Virus record (IMG/VR): IMGVR_UViG_3300027972_000034
Span: 1 to 35,624 of that record
DNA length: 35,624 bases
Source: a virus
Strand: one strand, 5' to 3'
Position 1 is the stretch's first letter; every line of letters starts with the position of its first letter. Positions 1 through 6,069 of the stretch are shown here, one piece after another. Made by a program: the position numbers and the translations under genes. Under the pieces are notes generated by a model. That model made no database searches. It was not told the DNA's origin and worked only from the letters and a program-made list of their open reading frames with translations.

Positions 1-404
1 ATATCTAAGTTAATATATTTTTCTAATAATTCTGGGTTCTCATATATGTTGCCAATAACTTCAACATACTTTTTAATATCATCTAAATTGCAACTATCTA
101 ACTTAAATCCATATCCTGCACAACTATCTTCACGAGTAATAAAGTTAAATTCCTCTATTTTGACTACTTCTTTATATCCAAATTGACCAACTATGATATC
201 ATTTTCATAAATCTCTACTCCATTTTTATCTTTAAGTCCTGTAGATTGCATTAAGATATTTTCACATTCTTCCCAAGTAGCATCCCAATAATCATTACCA
301 GATGTTTGAACTGGTATAACCTGTTTACCATTACATACAACAACATCGTGTATACGCATTGTTTTTTTTTCTGAATTCCAAGCTCTATATTTATGCTCTC
401 TCAT
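1..404 (-). CDS. YopX-like protein, 3' end cut by window edge
   Basis: The frame opens at ATG 404 and is still open at base 1, so the C-terminus is missing. It begins MREHKYRAWN and contains LMQSTGLKDKNGVEIYENDI near residues 60-80, the signature of the YopX family found in many phages of Gram-positive and other bacteria; their function is unknown. The end reads EVIGNIYENPELL, almost identical to the end of the next gene (422-826), so the two are tandem paralogues. It lies last in a minus-strand unit that starts at the promoter 1062-1090. No Shine-Dalgarno sequence precedes the start. Confidence 0.8.
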   Translation of the reverse strand, partial: MREHKYRAWNSEKKTMRIHDVVVCNGKQVIPVQTSGNDYWDATWEECENILMQSTGLKDKNGVEIYENDIIVGQFGYKEVVKIEEFNFITREDSCAGYGFKLDSCNLDDIKKYVEVIGNIYENPELLEKYINLD

Positions 405-421
405 ATTATTTAATATATACG

Positions 422-826
422 TTAATTATTATCTAGTAATTCTGGGTTCTCGTATAGGTTGCCAATGACTTCAATTTCAAGTTTATATATTTCATCTTGA
501 GTTGTTCTAAACCCACCGAATAAATAAGCACCATAATAATTATCATATTCAACACTAATAATATTACCTGTATTTGTTTTTACTATATACCCCTCATAAA
601 TAGAAACTCCATTTTTATCTTTAAATCCTGTATCTTGCATAAGAATAAAATTATCTGGATTTTCTGTATAACCAGATAAATCCCAACCCCCTTCTGGGAA
701 TTCACATAATCCAGTTTCTGGATAAATAACAAAACCATCATACTCCATAATAGGTTTGCAATCAGAGCCATCTTTGTTTATCCAACCCATTCTTTTATTC
801 CAAGCTCTAAATTTAATCTCTTTCAT
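422..826 (-). CDS. YopX-like protein
   Basis: This 134-residue protein starts MKEIKFRAWNKRM and carries LMQDTGFKDKNGVSIYEGYIV around residues 60-83 and EVIGNLYENPELL at the end, the conserved blocks of the YopX family. Such proteins are small, soluble and of unknown function, often in several divergent copies per phage, and are usually encoded among early genes. The neighbouring partial gene (1-404) is a paralogue, which indicates tandem duplication. The start lies one base after the stop of the 828-983 gene, so translation is probably coupled; there is no Shine-Dalgarno sequence. Confidence 0.85.
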   Translation of the reverse strand: MKEIKFRAWNKRMGWINKDGSDCKPIMEYDGFVIYPETGLCEFPEGGWDLSGYTENPDNFILMQDTGFKDKNGVSIYEGYIVKTNTGNIISVEYDNYYGAYLFGGFRTTQDEIYKLEIEVIGNLYENPELLDNN

Positions 827-827
827 A

Positions 828-983
828 CTATTTAATATCTAATTGATAATCGTTCCATAACTGGTCGGTCATAATCTCTACATGATCTAATAAGTCTGGA
901 CTAATTTTATCATGCAATGAGATATAAAGGTCTATATCTTCCTGCACAATACTTGATACATACTCATCAATAATTGTTTCCAT
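828..983 (-). CDS. Small hypothetical protein, 51 aa
   Basis: An acidic 51-residue frame (METIIDEYVSSIVQEDIDLY...) runs from ATG 983 to TAG 828 and ends one base before the YopX gene start. I do not recognise a family. The A/T-rich upstream sequence without Shine-Dalgarno, the tight spacing to the next gene, and a position shortly after the promoter 1062-1090 all fit an early phage gene. It overlaps, in another frame, a 38-codon frame with a strong ribosome binding site (932-1048); only one may be translated, or a frameshift could join them. Confidence 0.55.
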   Translation of the reverse strand: METIIDEYVSSIVQEDIDLYISLHDKISPDLLDHVEIMTDQLWNDYQLDIK

Positions 984-1048
984 ATTTGTATATTTATACT
1001 TGATACTTTGTAGTCATGAACAATGCTGTTTCCTTCTGCATAGTTCAA
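932..1048 (-). CDS. Possible leader ORF with TTG start and strong SD, 38 aa
   Basis: AGGAGGT at 1060-1054, followed by six bases and TTG at 1048, forms one of only two convincing Shine-Dalgarno starts in the window. The frame gives 38 codons (MNYAEGNSIVHDYKVSS...) ending at TAG 932, overlapping the start of the 51-residue gene in a different frame. A second candidate, ATG 1041, gives only 15 codons with a poor 13-base spacing. It is the first frame after the promoter 1062-1090. It may be a leader peptide that couples translation into 828-983, or the original 5' end of that gene broken by a frameshift. Confidence 0.35.
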   Translation of the reverse strand: MNYAEGNSIVHDYKVSSINIQIWKQLLMSMYQVLCRKI

Positions 1049-1061
1049 TCTTTACCTCCTA

Positions 1062-1090
1062 AGTATAACATAAAATTATACAAAAGTCAA
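1062..1090 (-). promoter_or_regulatory. Minus-strand sigma70-type promoter P1
   Basis: On the minus strand TTGACT (1090-1085) and TATACT (1067-1062) are separated by exactly 17 bases. The spacer begins TTTGTATA, as in most other minus-strand promoters of this window. It drives the YopX unit. The -10 box is immediately followed by AGGAGGT, so the 5' leader is very short. Confidence 0.85.
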
Positions 1091-1100
1091 GTAATAATAT

Positions 1101-1130
1101 GTAAATAAAAAGAGGGGTGTTATGCCCTCT
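1101..1130 (-). terminator. Rho-independent terminator of the recombination operon
   Basis: Minus-strand AGAGGG and CCCTCT (1130-1125 and 1116-1111) form a 6-bp stem with an 8-base loop, followed by TTTTATTT. It lies just after the stop of the 1147-1320 gene and before the promoter 1062-1090, so it separates the two minus-strand units. Confidence 0.8.
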
Positions 1131-1146
1131 CTTTAATATAAATTGA

Positions 1147-1320
1147 CTATATATCCATACTACCAAGCAAGGTCAATGATACAAATATATAATGAAGAAC
1201 AAATAGCAATCTCTCTAGAGTTGAATAATGCTCCCAATGTTTCATCATTATCCAGATTGGAAATATAAAGGTTGTCCCTATAATCAATAATCCTAAAGTT
1301 CCCAATAATACATTTTCCAT
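1147..1320 (-). CDS. Small membrane protein, 57 aa
   Basis: From ATG 1320 the product is MENVLLGTLGLLIIGTTFIF..., with two hydrophobic segments (about residues 5-24 and 36-53) around a short charged loop (KHWEHYSTLERL). I preferred ATG 1320 to the upstream in-frame ATG 1353 because 1320 lies four bases after the stop of the preceding gene, whereas 1353 would overlap it by 29 bases. It is the last gene of the recombination operon and sits before the terminator 1101-1130. Function is unknown; two-TM early phage proteins can be host-takeover or exclusion proteins, but nothing here shows that. Confidence 0.6.
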   Translation of the reverse strand: MENVLLGTLGLLIIGTTFIFPIWIMMKHWEHYSTLERLLFVLHYIFVSLTLLGSMDI

Positions 1321-1324
1321 AAGT

Positions 1325-1717
1325 TTAAAATAAATTAATAATAAATTGTACAATAGTAACTAGTCCTATAATTAAAACTACAATAATAGCTAAGACTAAA
1401 AGTAAATTAGAAAATACTTCTTTTGCTCCATCTTCAGCATCCTGCCTATCAATCACATCCTCATCGGAAATAAGATTGTTTTTATCTATTTTATATCTAA
1501 GATATTCGTTAAAATAAACCTCAATTCTATCTGCTGTTGCCTGAGTTATTTTTGCATCTCTATGTTTAAGCATCCTACTAAATGTAACTGCCTTAATTCC
1601 AGCCATTTTGTAGACCTGAGGACGAGTAAAACCTTCTTGTAACATTGTATCAACCATAGCAATATATCGCTTGGCAGGAATTCTTTTCTTGGGATTGTAT
1701 GAAAATTCTTCTAACAT
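1325..1717 (-). CDS. Membrane-anchored HTH protein
   Basis: The 130-residue protein has an N-terminal DNA-binding-like region: residues 25-60 (MLQEGFTRPQVYKMAGIKAVTFSRMLKHRDAKIT split across helices) resemble a phage-repressor-type helix-turn-helix. An acidic linker (SDEDVIDRQDAEDGAKE) follows, then a C-terminal transmembrane helix (residues about 105-128, LLLVLAIIVVLIIGLVTIVQF). A cytoplasmic N-terminal HTH tethered by a C-terminal membrane anchor is unusual for phage proteins. It could be a regulator sensing membrane state or a tether of DNA to the membrane. It sits in the operon with the ERF and HTH genes. The HTH is judged from pattern only. Confidence 0.65.
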   Translation of the reverse strand: MLEEFSYNPKKRIPAKRYIAMVDTMLQEGFTRPQVYKMAGIKAVTFSRMLKHRDAKITQATADRIEVYFNEYLRYKIDKNNLISDEDVIDRQDAEDGAKEVFSNLLLVLAIIVVLIIGLVTIVQFIINLF

Positions 1718-1814
1718 GATTTTGTATAATTAGTGAATAAAACTTGTAACTTAAACCTGCAAAGTGCCATATCGACCTATGGTGGCAACTCTGCTGATGA
1801 TATGTAAACCATAA
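1718..1814 (-). other. 97-bp intergenic gap with small hairpin
   Basis: This is the only sizeable gap inside the recombination operon. It contains an inverted repeat CCATA-TCGACC-TATGG (near 1769-1784) and A/T-rich sequence with ATTATA close to the next start. No ORF with a credible start was found. It may be a processing or attenuation site, or a weak internal promoter; none is well supported. Confidence 0.25.
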
Positions 1815-2336
1815 CTATTTCTTATATTTGCTAATAATATCCTGTGCTATAAATACCAAATTATCTAACTGCTCTAATGTATTTTCTAATTCTGGAATTT
1901 CCTGTACTTTCTCATCATCTTCAACTGGCATTACGCAGTAGTGGGGGAAAGAATGAGAATCAAATCCGTATTGTATTCCTTCACGACCATCTCTTACATT
2001 GCGTATTGTTTCAATTTTACCAATTACTAATTCATCTCTTGGTTCGTAACCTAAACAATCCCTTGCACTTTCCATAATCCTCACCTTCTGCCCTACTTTT
2101 AACACCTCGGGCTTTTGGTATAATGGGTCTATGAGGGTGAATGTGCCTTTGTATGTGTTCTTCCAAAGCCAATCAAACCCATCCCAAGTTTCTAGTTCTT
2201 CTTCTTCACTAGGATTTATTCTAGCCCAGTTTATAATTGATTCATTATAGCCATTAAAACCTGATTCTGTCTCAATCTGAAATGGTCTATCTTTAGGTGC
2301 AAGTTCTATAAGTTGGTCATATGTTAAATCTTTCAT
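1815..2336 (-). CDS. Hypothetical early protein, 173 aa
   Basis: The 173-residue protein (MKDLTYDQLIELAPKDRPFQ...) has an acidic, Trp-rich segment (EEEELETWDGFDWLWKNTYKG, about residues 43-63). A central part around residues 78-130 (VLKVGQKVRIMESARD...) looks like a small beta-barrel of SH3/KOW type, and the C-terminal helix is charged. I do not recognise a family. The barrel reading is inference from the VGQKVRI-type opening. It is co-transcribed with HTH and recombination genes and lacks a Shine-Dalgarno sequence (AAACATATG start). Confidence 0.6.
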   Translation of the reverse strand: MKDLTYDQLIELAPKDRPFQIETESGFNGYNESIINWARINPSEEEELETWDGFDWLWKNTYKGTFTLIDPLYQKPEVLKVGQKVRIMESARDCLGYEPRDELVIGKIETIRNVRDGREGIQYGFDSHSFPHYCVMPVEDDEKVQEIPELENTLEQLDNLVFIAQDIISKYKK

Positions 2337-2362
2337 ATGTTTAATCTATTATTACTACTTCT

Positions 2363-2581
2363 TTATAATTGTCTACTAATTTTATTTGTCCTATTTCTGT
2401 ACTTGTTGATAATCTGGTGAACTCTCCCTCTGGTGATACCAAACTCTAAAGCAATTCCTGTTGGAGATGCCCCATTGTTGTATGCCTGAAGGATGATCTT
2501 GTCTCTATTGCTGATATCATCTGGGATGGCAACATGCCTCCCAGACTCAATCACTAATTTCTTAACTATATTGTAATCCAT
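2363..2581 (-). CDS. Small helix-turn-helix protein (paralogue 1)
   Basis: The 72-residue protein contains a C-terminal helix-turn-helix: ISNRDKIILQAYNNGASPTGIALEFGITRGRVHQIINKY, of the sigma-70 region 4 / resolvase HTH type (ALEFGITRGRVHQI is the turn and recognition helix). Together with the adjacent 65-residue gene it forms a paralogous pair sharing the VAIP/MVIP-(D/S)-x-(I/L)SxRDxxIxQAY block. They are probably transcription factors or DNA-structuring proteins of the early operon. The 2-bp gap to the next gene suggests coupled translation. Confidence 0.75.
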   Translation of the reverse strand: MDYNIVKKLVIESGRHVAIPDDISNRDKIILQAYNNGASPTGIALEFGITRGRVHQIINKYRNRTNKISRQL

Positions 2582-2583
2582 AA

Positions 2584-2781
2584 CTATTTAACATAAGCTC
2601 TTGATACGATTTGGTAAAGTCTTGTCTTCGAAATTTTATAATGACGAGTCAAAACTTTAGGCATTGCACCCAACATATATGCTTGAATAATCTCAGTATC
2701 TCTATCTGACAACCCACTTGGAATAACCATCTTTTTTCGTGTTTTGCTAGCCAAAACTTTTGCTAATTCTGTTGTCTCCAT
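2584..2781 (-). CDS. Small helix-turn-helix protein (paralogue 2)
   Basis: The 65-residue protein METTELAKVLASKTRKKM... contains LSDRDTEIIQAYMLGAMPKVLTRHYKISKTRLYQIV, a helix-turn-helix aligned with the same region of the neighbouring 72-residue gene. The recognition helix differs (KISKTRLYQIV against GITRGRVHQII), so the pair could recognise different operators after duplication. It sits between the SSB-tip gene and its paralogue in the recombination operon. Confidence 0.72.
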   Translation of the reverse strand: METTELAKVLASKTRKKMVIPSGLSDRDTEIIQAYMLGAMPKVLTRHYKISKTRLYQIVSRAYVK

Positions 2782-2791
2782 AATCTATATC

Positions 2792-3079
2792 TTAAAACGG
2801 TATCTCTTCTAAATTTATATCATTTTTCTGTTCAACCTTAGCAGGACTTGCTTTTCTAGTTGTAGGCTGTACCTGAGGAGGATTTACAGCCCCATAAGGG
2901 TTGATACAAGCATATTTCAACCCCTGAGGGTTGGTAAATATGTTGATGGTGGAATAGCCTCGCTCATTGCTATAAGCATCGAGCAAAGCTTTGTCATCTT
3001 TTGAGAATGAGATGGCTGTAAACTCACCCCAATTGTTCTCAATAACTTTTGTTGATCCAATGAATATCTTTTCTTTCAT
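2792..3079 (-). CDS. Small ssDNA-binding-like protein with SSB-type C-terminal tip
   Basis: The 95-residue protein ends DINLEEIPF, which closely resembles the acidic DDDIPF tip of single-stranded DNA-binding proteins, the docking site for replication and repair partners. The preceding part is Pro/Gln/Lys-rich and disordered-looking (about 62-85), and the N-terminal 60 residues could form a small beta-rich fold. It is too short for a full SSB OB-fold plus tail of normal size. Its place directly after the ERF annealing gene supports a role in recombination. The function is inferred from tip and context only. Confidence 0.6.
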   Translation of the reverse strand: MKEKIFIGSTKVIENNWGEFTAISFSKDDKALLDAYSNERGYSTINIFTNPQGLKYACINPYGAVNPPQVQPTTRKASPAKVEQKNDINLEEIPF

Positions 3080-3084
3080 ATAAT

Positions 3085-3705
3085 TTATTCTTCTACTTGT
3101 ATAACTGGTACATCTTCCTGAGGAGCTGGGTTCTGGTACAATTTCTTGATAGCTACCTCTACATCAGGGTCTACCTGATACTTTAGCTTTGCCATCTCTA
3201 TTACTTCTTCATAAGAATGCTGAGAAATGATTTTGCTCAATTTCTCAAACTCAGGTGAATTCTTTCTTAACCAAGGTAAGTATGAAACAGAAGCCTTCTT
3301 CTTATCTTTAAGGGCTCCATCGGTGTCCTCATCAGTAACTAACCCTAGGATAGCAGTCAATGTATATCTTCTGGCATAGGTGATAGCTACTCCCTGTAGC
3401 TGAGAGACTGTCAAAATTTCTTTGCCTTCTCGGTTTAACTTTGGAGTCTCTTTAGGCAATGACAATCTAGAATGAATAGGCTCAACTCCTTCCTTGGTGC
3501 TAAATACAGTACAAATAATATCCACTCCATCCATTGAAGTATCAAAGGTATGGGTAAACCCAAGCTCATTTTCTTTTAATAATGGAGTTATTTTCTCAAC
3601 TATATTGTCTAAGCTGGCATACTTGTAATTGTTACCGGCTTTGTCTTTGTTTATAGTTCCAACTGCTTGCTGAAACTTTGCTAACTGCGGATATATTGTC
3701 TCCAT
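3085..3705 (-). CDS. erf: ERF-family single-strand annealing recombinase
   Basis: The 206-residue protein begins METIYPQLAKFQQAVGTINKDKAGNNYKYASLDNIVEKITPLL, the characteristic ERF-superfamily start. SQLQGVAITYARRYTLTAILGL and DEDTDGA follow at about residues 103-132. ERF proteins anneal complementary single strands during phage recombination and genome circularisation. The C-terminal third is variable, as is usual. Neighbours (SSB-tip protein, HTH proteins) and a promoter upstream at 4108-4136 make an early recombination operon. No Shine-Dalgarno sequence is present. Confidence 0.93.
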   Translation of the reverse strand: METIYPQLAKFQQAVGTINKDKAGNNYKYASLDNIVEKITPLLKENELGFTHTFDTSMDGVDIICTVFSTKEGVEPIHSRLSLPKETPKLNREGKEILTVSQLQGVAITYARRYTLTAILGLVTDEDTDGALKDKKKASVSYLPWLRKNSPEFEKLSKIISQHSYEEVIEMAKLKYQVDPDVEVAIKKLYQNPAPQEDVPVIQVEE

Positions 3706-3706
3706 A

Positions 3707-4060
3707 CTAATTGTGATAATTATGAATAATTTGGTCGATGTCTATGATTTCAGCTTCTACTAAGTCTCGATAAGTAGTAACCTCTAACCAAGAGTGAATC
3801 ATCCCTCGAACTCGGTTGATGTGCATAGTCTTGTTTGGTCTGGAATACAATGCAACATACACTGCAAATATTACCCAATTAGGAGTAGAATCAACCGATA
3901 TAGTCTCATCGAGAATTGTTTCGATGTTGGCTAAATTATTGTTGACTCTCTCATGTTCCTGCTGATACTCATCATCCTCATCTCGAGTGCTAACCTCGTG
4001 AATGTCGGCTTTCCAATTGTCGTTGTCTGAGTTGTAATAAGGATCTCCAAATGTTCTCAT
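3707..4060 (-). CDS. Hypothetical early protein, 117 aa
   Basis: I place the start at ATG 4060 (MRTFGDPYYNSDNDNWK...). The longest frame reaches back to 4129, but that start lies inside the promoter 4108-4136, upstream of the expected transcription start. The protein is acidic and polar up to residue 45 (TRDEDDEYQQEHERVNNN). A more structured C-terminal part follows (NWVIFAVYVALYSRPNKTMHINRVRGMIHSWLEVT). No family is recognised. It is the first gene of the recombination operon and ends one base before the ERF gene start. Confidence 0.65.
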   Translation of the reverse strand: MRTFGDPYYNSDNDNWKADIHEVSTRDEDDEYQQEHERVNNNLANIETILDETISVDSTPNWVIFAVYVALYSRPNKTMHINRVRGMIHSWLEVTTYRDLVEAEIIDIDQIIHNYHN

Positions 4061-4107
4061 AATAGTGAAATTAACTGATACTTGATAGCTTATCCTATCT
4101 AAACTAA

Positions 4108-4136
4108 AGTATAGCATACAATTATACAAAAGTCAA
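4108..4136 (-). promoter_or_regulatory. Minus-strand promoter P2 of the recombination operon
   Basis: TTGACT (4136-4131), a 17-base spacer starting TTTGTATA and TATACT (4113-4108) make a near-consensus sigma70 promoter. It is the same type as those at 1062, 6030, 7135, 7823, 8153 and 9149. Transcription would begin near 4101, about 40 bases before ATG 4060. Confidence 0.85.
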
Positions 4137-4149
4137 GTGTTCCTGATAA

Positions 4150-4272
4150 CAAAAAAACCCCAAGCGAATGCTATAGGGTTCCTTTGAGATGGTTCAAATG
4201 AATATTTCCAAGAAGGGTAAAAATATTCTTGCATAAGTTTCAAGTACTCCACTAGTCACTATACCAGTGGTA
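4150..4272 (-). ncRNA. Candidate phage small RNA, about 120 nt
   Basis: A promoter (4306-4278) points at this gene-free stretch, and a rho-independent terminator closes it at 4180-4151. In between lie a 5' hairpin (GTA/TAC plus CCACT/AGTGG, 4273-4244) starting at the predicted +1, and a perfect 8-bp hairpin GAATATTT/AAATATTC (4228-4200) with a 13-base loop. No ORF of useful length is present. Promoter, discrete hairpins and terminator together are the classic layout of a trans-acting small RNA. The loop contains ACCCTTCTTGG, a possible pairing region. The target is unknown. Confidence 0.6.
4151..4180 (-). terminator. Rho-independent terminator of the small RNA and upstream operon
   Basis: Minus-strand AACCC (4180-4176) pairs with GGGTT (4160-4156), with an inner AGC-ATTC-GCT mini-stem, and is followed by seven T (4157-4151). 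It ends the candidate small RNA and any transcript reading through from the 4303-5543 genes. Confidence 0.85.
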
Positions 4273-4277
4273 CCATT

Positions 4278-4306
4278 AATATATCACATAAATATAAAAA
4301 AGTCAA
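4278..4306 (-). promoter_or_regulatory. Promoter of the candidate small RNA
   Basis: TTGACT (4306-4301), 17 bases and TATATT (4283-4278) on the minus strand. The -35 box overlaps the TGA stop of the 4303-4842 gene. The spacer differs from the TTTGTATA-type spacers of the other minus-strand promoters, so it may be regulated differently. Confidence 0.75.
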
Positions 4307-4842
4307 CTAGCTGACACCCCATCCAATAACTTACGATACAATGGCTTGGTGAACTTCATATACTTATCAGGATTCCGGTCTCGCAACTCCAATAAAGCCC
4401 TAAACTCTTGGTCAACATCACTGAACCTAGATAAACAAATTCCCCCAGCAGTAGTATAAGAAACACTAATTCTCCAAATGCCAAGGCTGTTATTATTGGA
4501 AATTGCTTCGCTAACAGCAAATACATGAGATAAGAAACTAGAATAATATGGAAATACCTCATTTAAACTATAATCTTTCATCGGTACCTCCTTAGCAGCC
4601 TTCATCCGAGAAAAAAATGACTTAGCCAAAGGTAGCAGTTCCTGATCTGTCATGTCCTGCAACTTTTTGCCCTCCTGCCTCACTTTATTCACCGACTCTA
4701 ATAATCTGGATAGGAATGTCTCGTCTCCAATGGTCACCACGCTTGGTAATTTGCCCTCCTGCCACTGTTTTAATATCTGACCACCCAGATAGTCGTCTTC
4801 AACTTTTAATGTCCCCAGAGACCTAATTTTTAAGATATACAT
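4303..4842 (-). CDS. Hypothetical protein downstream of replication initiator, 179 aa
   Basis: The 179-residue protein starts MYILKIRSLGTLKVEDDYLG at ATG 4842, two bases after the stop of the replication initiator gene. The opening resembles a small beta domain. The middle is helical and charged (LLESVNKVRQEGKKLQDMTDQELLPLAKSFF), with a mixed C-terminal part. I do not recognise it. Coupling to the initiator suggests a replication accessory role such as a helicase loader, but no Walker motif is present. The gene terminates at the promoter of the small RNA. Confidence 0.6.
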   Translation of the reverse strand: MYILKIRSLGTLKVEDDYLGGQILKQWQEGKLPSVVTIGDETFLSRLLESVNKVRQEGKKLQDMTDQELLPLAKSFFSRMKAAKEVPMKDYSLNEVFPYYSSFLSHVFAVSEAISNNNSLGIWRISVSYTTAGGICLSRFSDVDQEFRALLELRDRNPDKYMKFTKPLYRKLLDGVSAS

Positions 4843-4844
4843 AT

Positions 4845-5543
4845 TTACAATTCGTTAAAATTCTTATAATGGTTCGGTTTTACCTCATCAAAATTCAGAA
4901 ACTTGTCAATCTGCTCGTCTGACCTGAACAAAAAGTCAAAGTCTGCTACCCAGCCCCGGTCATTCTCTCCATTATGAAATTTGGAGCTCCTGAGATTATC
5001 AATCGCCTTTTTGCATTCCTCGATGCTATAAGTAGCCAACCTAGAGCTGACTTTCTTTAACCTATCCCTAGTAACACGATAACTCTTCCCAAACTTCTGA
5101 TTGAAATACTCTACTAACTCCTCAGTGCTATTGTCTACCCTATGACTACTACTATTATTCTTTCTTGTAATATTAATACTTGTATTATTATCCTCAACAA
5201 TTTTGTTGATACCCCCCTCAACAATTTTGTTGATACCCCCCTCAACAATTTTGTTGATACCTATCAATATTCGCCTAGAAACTTCGCTACCTTTCTCACT
5301 AGGAATAAGTTCCACATGAATAAACTTATGCTCTGCTAAAATACTGATAAGTCTGCCTACTGAATTCTTATGGATATTATAAATATCAGCAAAATACTGA
5401 TTCCTAGCCCAGCAATAGCCCTTCTTATTAGCTAAAGCAGTGATCTCACCATACAATAGCTTCGCATTGGCAGGAATATCAGCATACCTCACATGAGCTG
5501 GGATAACTGCATAATAATTTGGATGTTCTTTGTCTTCTTGCAT
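4845..5543 (-). CDS. Replication initiator / replisome organizer
   Basis: The 232-residue protein has an N-terminal winged-helix region (residues 10-90: HVRYADIPANAKLLYGEITAL, RNQYFADIYNIHKNSVGRLISIL), typical of phage replisome organizers and plasmid-like initiators. The C-terminal part (about 140-222: YFNQKFGKSYRVTRDRLKKVSSRL ... DRGWVADFDFLFRSDEQIDKFL) matches the conserved C-terminal domain of phage replication proteins. Between them is a GGINKIVE motif in three copies (about 96-118), which is the translation of 24-bp DNA iterons. Lambda O-type initiators similarly contain their own origin. Confidence 0.85.
   Translation of the reverse strand: MQEDKEHPNYYAVIPAHVRYADIPANAKLLYGEITALANKKGYCWARNQYFADIYNIHKNSVGRLISILAEHKFIHVELIPSEKGSEVSRRILIGINKIVEGGINKIVEGGINKIVEDNNTSINITRKNNSSSHRVDNSTEELVEYFNQKFGKSYRVTRDRLKKVSSRLATYSIEECKKAIDNLRSSKFHNGENDRGWVADFDFLFRSDEQIDKFLNFDEVKPNHYKNFNEL
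5193..5264. repeat. Three 24-bp iterons, probable replication origin
   Basis: The unit CTCAACAATTTTGTTGATAC plus four C repeats at 5193, 5217 and 5241 with an exact 24-bp period inside the initiator gene. The last copy diverges after GATACC. Each unit holds the inverted repeat CAACA-ATTT-TGTTG. Iterons inside an initiator coding sequence are a known origin arrangement (lambda O/ori). The adjacent DNA between 5142 and 5200 is very AT-rich and could be the unwinding region. Confidence 0.7.
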
Positions 5544-5578
5544 ATTGGTTCATGAATTGATTTTGATACAAAGAAACA

Positions 5579-5595
5579 GAGAGGATTAACCTCTC
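5579..5595 (-). terminator. Weak terminator-like hairpin
   Basis: A perfect 6-bp inverted repeat GAGAGG/CCTCTC with a 5-base loop follows the stop of the 5601-5978 gene. The minus-strand downstream sequence TGTTTCTTT is only partly T-rich, so termination may be partial and allow read-through into the replication genes, for which no separate promoter was seen. Confidence 0.5.
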
Positions 5596-5600
5596 CGCCT

Positions 5601-5978
5601 CTATTTTACTGGAGTAGTACACTTTGCTAATAACTCACCTCTTCCTTTCATCTCATCACTCCTGAAATGAGTTGCTAAATTGCCAACATTCATTCCATAC
5701 TGCTCCATCTTAGCTTCGTCTACTTCACCTGTGAATAACATGACAATAAGCTGGGTTGGGTCTTTAATGATATCGATGGTCTCATCAACAAACTTATTAG
5801 AAACCTCAACCGACTTACTGTCCAAATTAGCTAAAGCTATACATGAATCTAACTGTTCTCTTAGATTCTCAAGCTCCCTTGTCCTCTGTCTGTTCTGGAT
5901 GTACATTAACGCTCCAAATGCCATCCAAAGTACTATCAACAATGATATTATTATCACCGATTGCTTATGACTAAACAT
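5601..5978 (-). CDS. Single-pass membrane protein, spanin- or Rz-like in shape, 125 aa
   Basis: ATG 5978 is chosen because GGGAGGTG lies eight bases upstream, a strong Shine-Dalgarno in a window where most genes have none; a longer frame from 6014 lacks one. The product MFSHKQSVIIISLLIVLWMAFGALMYIQ... has one N-terminal transmembrane helix (8-28), a basic coiled-coil-like stretch (RQRTRELENLREQLDS) and a soluble domain. The TM-plus-coiled-coil shape resembles i-spanins, but the early location argues against lysis. It has its own promoter (6030-6058). Confidence 0.7.
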   Translation of the reverse strand: MFSHKQSVIIISLLIVLWMAFGALMYIQNRQRTRELENLREQLDSCIALANLDSKSVEVSNKFVDETIDIIKDPTQLIVMLFTGEVDEAKMEQYGMNVGNLATHFRSDEMKGRGELLAKCTTPVK

Positions 5979-6029
5979 ATTTTTACACCTCCCTTCTATT
6001 AACCAATAAACCATCTAAAGTACAACTGC

Positions 6030-6058
6030 ATAATAGCATAAAATTATACAAAAGTCAA
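6030..6058 (-). promoter_or_regulatory. Minus-strand promoter P3
   Basis: TTGACT (6058-6053), a 17-base spacer TTTGTATAATTTTATGC and TATTAT (6035-6030). The spacer matches that of P1 in 16 of 17 positions. It drives the SD-led membrane protein gene and, by read-through, probably the replication genes. Confidence 0.82.
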
Positions 6059-6069
6059 GATGAAATAAA

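Noticed and set aside
4061-4129. Upstream start (ATG 4129) for the 117-residue protein
   Set aside because: The ATG lies inside the promoter, before the predicted transcription start, so ATG 4060 is used.
5979-6014. Upstream start (ATG 6014) for the membrane protein gene
   Set aside because: A strong Shine-Dalgarno sequence is correctly placed only for ATG 5978, which also places the transmembrane helix at the N-terminus.
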